Both the position numbers and the translations under genes were made by a program. DNA of 64,000 nucleotides from an uncultured Muribaculaceae bacterium (GTDB lineage: Bacteria; Bacteroidota; Bacteroidia; Bacteroidales; Muribaculaceae): contig CAJTME010000006.1 in assembly GCA_910577315.1 (NCBI GenBank), forward strand, positions 1 through 64,000, read 5' to 3'. Below, one piece after another: positions 60,397 to 64,000 of the stretch (position 1 is the first letter of the stretch; every line of letters starts with the position of its first letter). The notes beneath the pieces were generated by a model. That model was given only the letters and a program-made list of their open reading frames with translations, did no database searches and was not told where the DNA came from.

Positions 60397-60674
60397 AGGA
60401 ACTGGATCCGCTGTTGCACTCGCAACTACGACTTGCGGTAATGTCAATCCTGATGAATGTCGACGAGGCGGATTTTGTTTACCTCAAGGAGAAAACCGAT
60501 GCCACCGCAGGAAACCTCAGTGTTCAGCTCGACAAACTTTCGTCCGCCGGATATATTACGGTTGAGAAAGGATTCGCAGGCAAGAAAACACGGACCGTAT
60601 GCCGGGTGACGCCGCAGGGGCGCAAAGCTTTTGAAGAATATGTCGATGCCCTCCGGGAATACCTGAATCTCTGA
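60393..60674 (+). CDS. Winged-helix transcriptional regulator (HTH_34-like)
   Basis: The 93-residue protein is a single winged helix: an N-terminal helix (LLHSQLRLAVMSILMNVDEA), a recognition-helix region (TDATAGNLSVQLDKLSSAGY), and a wing (ITVEKGFAGKKTRTVCRVTPQGRKAF). This is the MarR/PadR-like HTH_34 form. It is the likely ligand of the two palindromic operators upstream of its operon, which would give negative autoregulation. The inducer is unknown. Confidence 0.88.
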   Translation: MKELDPLLHSQLRLAVMSILMNVDEADFVYLKEKTDATAGNLSVQLDKLSSAGYITVEKGFAGKKTRTVCRVTPQGRKAFEEYVDALREYLNL

Positions 60675-60684
60675 TCCAACGCAG

Positions 60685-60739
60685 CCAATATAAAAGTCCG
60701 CGTCATAATTAAGATTTATGACGCGGACTTTTATATTGG
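60685..60739. terminator. Perfect 24-bp inverted repeat, bidirectional terminator
   Basis: Arms at 60685-60708 and 60716-60739 are exact reverse complements with a 7-nt loop. It lies after the regulator stop on the plus strand, before the tRNA-Glu terminator on the minus strand. The outer arm is AT-rich. Confidence 0.8.
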
Positions 60740-60766
60740 GGATTATGCACTTTAATATTGTAAATG

Positions 60767-60796
60767 AAAAAAGCCTCCGAATGTTCGGAGGCTTTT
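60767..60796 (-). terminator. Terminator of tRNA-Glu
   Basis: A perfect 12-bp stem (60769-60780 with 60785-60796) and 4-nt loop are followed on the minus strand by a T-run (60767-60772). Confidence 0.85.
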
Positions 60797-60803
60797 GGGC
60801 GAG

Positions 60804-60876
60804 TAGCGAATCAGGGAATCGAACCCTGGTCTCCACCGTGAGAGGGTGGCGTGCTAGGCCACTACACTAAATCGCC
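60804..60876 (-). tRNA. tRNA-Glu (anticodon CUC)
   Basis: The 73-nt cloverleaf on the minus strand has anticodon stem CCACC/GGTGG with loop CTCTCAC (anticodon CUC), T arm CAGGG-TTCGATT-CCCTG and discriminator A. The acceptor GGCGATT/ATTCGCT has G1-U72 and one U-U mismatch at pair 6-67. It has its own consensus promoter and terminator. Confidence 0.93.
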
Positions 60877-60887
60877 TTTTGATGATG

Positions 60888-60919
60888 CAAAGTTAAGCAC
60901 TATTTCTTATTTCTCCAAA
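60888..60919 (-). promoter_or_regulatory. Promoter of tRNA-Glu
   Basis: On the minus strand, TTTG at 60916-60919, a 20-nt spacer and TAACTTTG at 60888-60895. It lies 11 bp before the mature 5' end. Confidence 0.75.
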
Positions 60920-61005
60920 TTTTTCGGCAACTTTTTTTGAGTAAAAATTGTCATTTGGGTCTAAGTTGCTGATTGTCAGGGTTGGGAATCAGCGGACATG
61001 AAGAA

Positions 61006-61836
61006 CTATGCGAGCACCAGTTTGCCTTCGCCAAGCAGTATCTTGCCGTCTTTATACAGGTGGCCGACCGCTTTTTTGAAATCTTTCTTCGAGCATGAGA
61101 ACGCGTCGCGGATTTCATCGGGGCTTGACGAATCGCAGATGTGCAGCTCGCCTCCGTTAGCCTTTATGGCTTCAAGTATGCGGTCGGAGAGGCTGATGAC
61201 GCGTTTGCCGGTGGAGTCGGAGAGGGTAAGGTCGATTTTTCCGTCGTCGCGTACGGATTTGACATAGGCGGTCACGGTTTCCTCCAGCTCGAGAGGGCGG
61301 AAGATTTCGTTGTCGTAAATCATGCCCCAGTGGCGGTTGTCGACAATGACGCGATAGCCGATGTCGGTGTGTTCCACAACAAGAGCCTTTACCTGCTGAC
61401 CGTGGCGGTAGTCGGGGAGGACGTTTCCGAGGAATTTGTCGATTTTTGCCGAGGCGGCGATGCGCTTGGTATTGTCGTCGAGGTAGACGTAGACGAGATA
61501 TATGCCACCGCGGTTCATGCGGGCTTTCTGCTGGGAGAAGGGCACAAGTAGATCCTTCGGCAGACCCCAGTCGAGGAAGGCGCCGGTGGCGTTGACGTCG
61601 CGCACCTGAAGGTAGGCAAATTCGCCCACTTCGGCAAACGGAGCCTCGGTGGTGGCGATGAGGCGGTCGTCTGAGTCGTTGTAGACGAAGACGTTGAGTT
61701 CGTCGCCGATTTTAGTCCCCTCGGGCACGTAGCGTTTGGGGATGAGTATTTCGCGGCCGTCGTCGGTGGCGAGGTATAGCCCGAAGTCCACCTCGCGGGC
61801 AACGGTGAGTGTATTGTAGTTTCCTATTTTCAACAT
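61006..61836 (-). CDS. S1-domain RNA-binding protein, CvfB type
   Basis: The 276-residue cytosolic protein has several S1-like beta-barrels. The first starts VDFGLYLATDDGREILIPKRYVP (about 15-65), the second has TGAFLDWGLPKDLLVP (about 85-130), and a later one runs VRDDGKIDLTLSD (about 205-225). A C-terminal winged-helix-like end follows (SKKDFKKAVGHLYKDGKI). This is the CvfB layout; such proteins bind RNA and affect virulence or gene expression in Firmicutes. The role in Bacteroidales is not established. Confidence 0.85.
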   Translation of the reverse strand: MLKIGNYNTLTVAREVDFGLYLATDDGREILIPKRYVPEGTKIGDELNVFVYNDSDDRLIATTEAPFAEVGEFAYLQVRDVNATGAFLDWGLPKDLLVPFSQQKARMNRGGIYLVYVYLDDNTKRIAASAKIDKFLGNVLPDYRHGQQVKALVVEHTDIGYRVIVDNRHWGMIYDNEIFRPLELEETVTAYVKSVRDDGKIDLTLSDSTGKRVISLSDRILEAIKANGGELHICDSSSPDEIRDAFSCSKKDFKKAVGHLYKDGKILLGEGKLVLA

Positions 61837-61918
61837 GTCGATGTAGTTTTAGACTACAAATAAAACACTTTTTTTCGGATAATGGATTATGCGCGGCCAA
61901 CTTTTGAAGAAAAAACGT

Positions 61919-61926
61919 TAAATTTG
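61919..61926 (+). promoter_or_regulatory. -7 element of rsmG
   Basis: TAAATTTG, 14 bp before the ATG at 61941. A TTTG upstream has the wrong spacing, so only the -7 is counted. Confidence 0.4.
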
Positions 61927-61940
61927 CAGAAAAATCCCCT

Positions 61941-62588
61941 ATGCCACAATCCGATATAATACTTAAATACTTCCCGGAACTGACAGCCAGGCAGATTGAC
62001 CAGTTCAACGCCATGGGCGAACTGTATCCCGAGTGGAACGAGAAAATCAATGTGATTTCGCGCAAGGACATTGACAACCTGTATGTCAACCATATTCTTC
62101 ATTCGCTGGCGATAGCGAAGTTTCTCGGACCGCTGGAGGCCGGTACAACGTTCATGGACCTCGGCACTGGGGGCGGCTTTCCGGGTATTCCGCTGGCGGT
62201 GATGTATCCCGACTGCCGGTTCCATCTCATCGACCGCATCGCAAAGAAACTGCGGGTGGCGGCTGACGTGGCCGAGAAAATCGGACTGAAGAACGTCACG
62301 TTCCGCCATGGTGACGTGGGCGAGTGCCATGACCGTTTCAACTATGTTGTCAGCCGTGCGGTGATGCCGCTCGACAAACTGGTGAAGCTGGTGGTGCGCA
62401 ACATCTCGCCGGTCTCGGCTCCGGCCAACCTGTATTCAAACGGCCTGGTGTGCCTTAAAGGGGGCGACCTGGCCGAGGAGAGCCGTGGTGTGCAGTACCC
62501 CGTGGTTGAGTTCAATCTGAACGAATTCCTTTCCGAACCTTATTACGACACAAAGAAACTGGTCTATGTGCCGATAAACAAAAAGTGA
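61941..62588 (+). CDS. rsmG: 16S rRNA (guanine527-N7)-methyltransferase
   Basis: Methylates G527 of 16S rRNA using S-adenosylmethionine. The 215-residue, normal-length protein has the GidB/RsmG start EWNEKINVISRKDIDNLYVNH, the SAM-binding motif DLGTGGGFPGIPLAV, and KKLRVAADVAEKIGLKNVTF. It is followed by an MBL-fold gene after 33 bp. Confidence 0.96.
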   Translation: MPQSDIILKYFPELTARQIDQFNAMGELYPEWNEKINVISRKDIDNLYVNHILHSLAIAKFLGPLEAGTTFMDLGTGGGFPGIPLAVMYPDCRFHLIDRIAKKLRVAADVAEKIGLKNVTFRHGDVGECHDRFNYVVSRAVMPLDKLVKLVVRNISPVSAPANLYSNGLVCLKGGDLAEESRGVQYPVVEFNLNEFLSEPYYDTKKLVYVPINKK

Positions 62589-62621
62589 CGGACAGCCGTT
62601 TTTTTGTAAAAACACCTGACT

Positions 62622-63263
62622 ATGTTGAAAATCAAACAATTCGTGTTCAATCCCTTCGGGGAGTGTACGTATGTCATATCCGATGAGGCCACGGGCGACG
62701 CCATTGTGGTTGATCCCGGCATGGCGGATGCCGCCGAACTCAAGCGGTTTGATGATTTTGTCGAACAGAACCATCTCTCCATCAAGGGAATCGTAAACAC
62801 CCATCTGCATCTTGACCACTGCTTCGGCGACAATTATGTCAAGGATAAGTATGGGGTGAAGGTGTCGGCGCATATTGCCGACGCTCCCCTCGGCGGAGCG
62901 GTTGCCGAGCAGGCGCGCCGCTTCGGTATGAGGGTCGACAACAGCGATGTGGTGATAGATGCTCCGCTTAACGACGGTGACACTATCACCATAGGCGAGG
63001 ACCGGCTGGAGGTGATCCATACCCCCGGCCACTCGCCTGGCGGCATCTGCCTGTATAGTCCGACGGGCAAGTTCCTTATAGCGGGCGACACACTTTTCAA
63101 GGGCTCGATAGGCCGCACCGACCTTGAAGGCGGCAACCATCATCAGCTGGTGGAAAGCGTGCGCAAGCGGCTGCTGACACTGCCCGGCGACACGCTGGTG
63201 CTGAGCGGCCACGGCCCCGCCACCACAATTGCCGACGAAAAGGCCTCGAATCCGTTCCTGTGA
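62622..63263 (+). CDS. MBL-fold metallohydrolase
   Basis: This is a glyoxalase-II/YcbL-like hydrolase. The 213-residue protein has the zinc motif THLHLDHCFG (HxHxDH), HTPGHSPGG, AGDTLFKGSIGRTDLEGGN and LSGHGPATT. The substrate is not decided; hydrolysis of a glutathione-like or acyl thioester is typical. There is no signal peptide. It lies 33 bp after rsmG and is probably co-transcribed. Confidence 0.92.
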   Translation: MLKIKQFVFNPFGECTYVISDEATGDAIVVDPGMADAAELKRFDDFVEQNHLSIKGIVNTHLHLDHCFGDNYVKDKYGVKVSAHIADAPLGGAVAEQARRFGMRVDNSDVVIDAPLNDGDTITIGEDRLEVIHTPGHSPGGICLYSPTGKFLIAGDTLFKGSIGRTDLEGGNHHQLVESVRKRLLTLPGDTLVLSGHGPATTIADEKASNPFL

Positions 63264-63332
63264 ATCACGGGGAGCCGTTGGCCGGGCCAAAAAATAAACC
63301 AGTCTAACTTTTTATAATATCGCAGTTAACGG

Positions 63333-64000
63333 ATGAAATTCAGCCTTTCCGCATGGCTTGACGAGGCGTTAAGCCATAAACGCCTGTGGCTTTTGTTGTT
63401 TCTGTTGTCGGTGTTGACGATATACGACATTCCGACAGCGGAACTGTTCCATTTCGGCAAGTGGTATGTTGTCGGTTATCTTCTTGGAGTCGGGATATTG
63501 AAAGCGTCCATTATAGTGTTGCTGCTGTCTCCGCTCTTGAAACGGAGAAGGTTACGGCCGATTGCATGGGTGTTGGTCGCGCTGTATGGAATGATAGGAG
63601 CCATAAACGCCGTGAGTGCGAGTCTGTATGGTTTTGGAATTACCCGTAAGCTGATGGTAGTGGTCGCCCAGACGAATCCTGCAGAAGCGGTGGAGTTCCT
63701 GCCAGGGTTGATGTCAAACCTGCGCTCGGCGGCATTGAACCCGCTGACATGGTGCGTTTTGATTGCGCTCGTGGTTTCTTTTGTGTTTATAAAGAAGATT
63801 GGCCGCAGGTGCTTTACCGCGTTAATGGCGGTTGGGTCGGTTATAGGGTGTGTTTTTTACATATCGTTTGCGGTGTCGTACGATTATGGCCGTACGGCAG
63901 GTTTTATGACGATGAGGATTCCGAAATACGCTCTTGAAGTATATCGGTCCGAGCGGAAACTGCACGAGCTGATGGACAACCTCAGGCCTTTCCCTGACTC
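63333..64000 (+). CDS. Phosphoethanolamine-transferase-like protein, 5' part only
   Basis: An open frame from ATG 63333 continues beyond the window, giving 222 codons. The N-terminus has several membrane segments (about 17-30, 44-68, 75-92, 148-165 and 175-190). The pattern TNPAEAVEFLPG (about 120-131) is typical of the N-terminal region of EptA/CptA-type lipid A or core phosphoethanolamine transferases, whose periplasmic sulfatase-like catalytic domain would follow outside the window. The call depends on that missing part. Confidence 0.7.
   Translation, partial: MKFSLSAWLDEALSHKRLWLLLFLLSVLTIYDIPTAELFHFGKWYVVGYLLGVGILKASIIVLLLSPLLKRRRLRPIAWVLVALYGMIGAINAVSASLYGFGITRKLMVVVAQTNPAEAVEFLPGLMSNLRSAALNPLTWCVLIALVVSFVFIKKIGRRCFTALMAVGSVIGCVFYISFAVSYDYGRTAGFMTMRIPKYALEVYRSERKLHELMDNLRPFPD

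Noticed and set aside
63290..63301. Half of the GGTTTATAAAATAAACC operator (ATAAACCAGT-like) before the last gene
   Set aside because: Only one half-site is present without symmetry, so chance is the better explanation.
1..64000. Insertion sequences, integrases, prophage or conjugation genes
   Set aside because: None recognised anywhere in the window on either strand.

Overview
The window looks like a chromosomal segment of a high-GC gut Bacteroidales, most likely of the Muribaculaceae/Bacteroidaceae type. The evidence is a SusC/SusD pair with a third surface lipoprotein, several families largely confined to Bacteroidota (DUF4494, DUF4199, DUF6452/DUF6048-like, C69 dipeptidase, OmpA-type porin, TonB-linked beta-barrels), no purine-rich Shine-Dalgarno sites, and repeated promoters of the Bacteroides form TTTG-N19-21-TAnnTTTG. 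No rRNA, transposase, integrase, prophage or CRISPR array is visible. Most genes are housekeeping. The accessory content is toxin-antitoxin-like cassettes, dispersed intergenic repeats and outer-membrane uptake loci. Names are given from motif recognition by eye; no database search was run.

Layout. 1-0.6 kb: repeat-rich intergenic DNA. 0.6-4.4 kb: pyrG and yidC. 4.8-6.9 kb: a BspA-like leucine-rich-repeat surface protein. 7-13 kb (minus strand): parE-coaD-S41 protease with overlapping ends, then pckA and tRNA-Cys. 13.2-18.8 kb (minus): topB with a small Cys-rich membrane protein, a GCAC-rich repeat block, mazG, dsbD and a free-standing DsbD-alpha-like protein. 19.2-25 kb: a thioredoxin-fold protein without CxxC and tpx, then a GH25 lysozyme, a second GCAC-rich block, a C69 dipeptidase, a small membrane protein and an OmpA porin. 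25.3-29.9 kb (minus): transketolase, a FucP-type sugar permease, a YggS-type PLP protein and DUF4494. 30.3-36.5 kb: a susC-susD-lipoprotein operon with no enzymes or regulator beside it. 36.5-40.9 kb (minus): a six-gene run, DUF4199, GT2, nitroreductase, DUF6452, DUF6048, SDR.

41-42.7 kb: a YafQ-type toxin-antitoxin pair, then a second bicistron (44 aa + 161 aa) on its own consensus promoter, then DUF805. 42.8-50.7 kb: glnS, a TPR-like protein, an N-acetylmuramidase lipoprotein, pepD, an OmpH-like lipoprotein, a DUF1919 protein and an acyl-ACP thioesterase. 50.7-51.5 kb: repeat DNA related to the left end, plus an orphan 48-codon ORF. 51.5-58 kb: an ECF sigma factor, anti-sigma-like protein, small secreted protein and TonB-dependent-type barrel operon, divergent from a second large barrel. 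58-60.7 kb: a possible untranslated transcript, a zeta-toxin-like cassette, and a membrane-protein/winged-helix operon with two identical palindromic operators. 60.8-64 kb: tRNA-Glu, a CvfB-like protein, rsmG, an MBL hydrolase and the 5' part of a phosphoethanolamine-transferase-like gene.

The best candidates for something undescribed are the 44/161-aa bicistron next to the YafQ pair, the palindrome-controlled membrane-protein/regulator operon at 59.6-60.7 kb, and the two intergenic repeat families.
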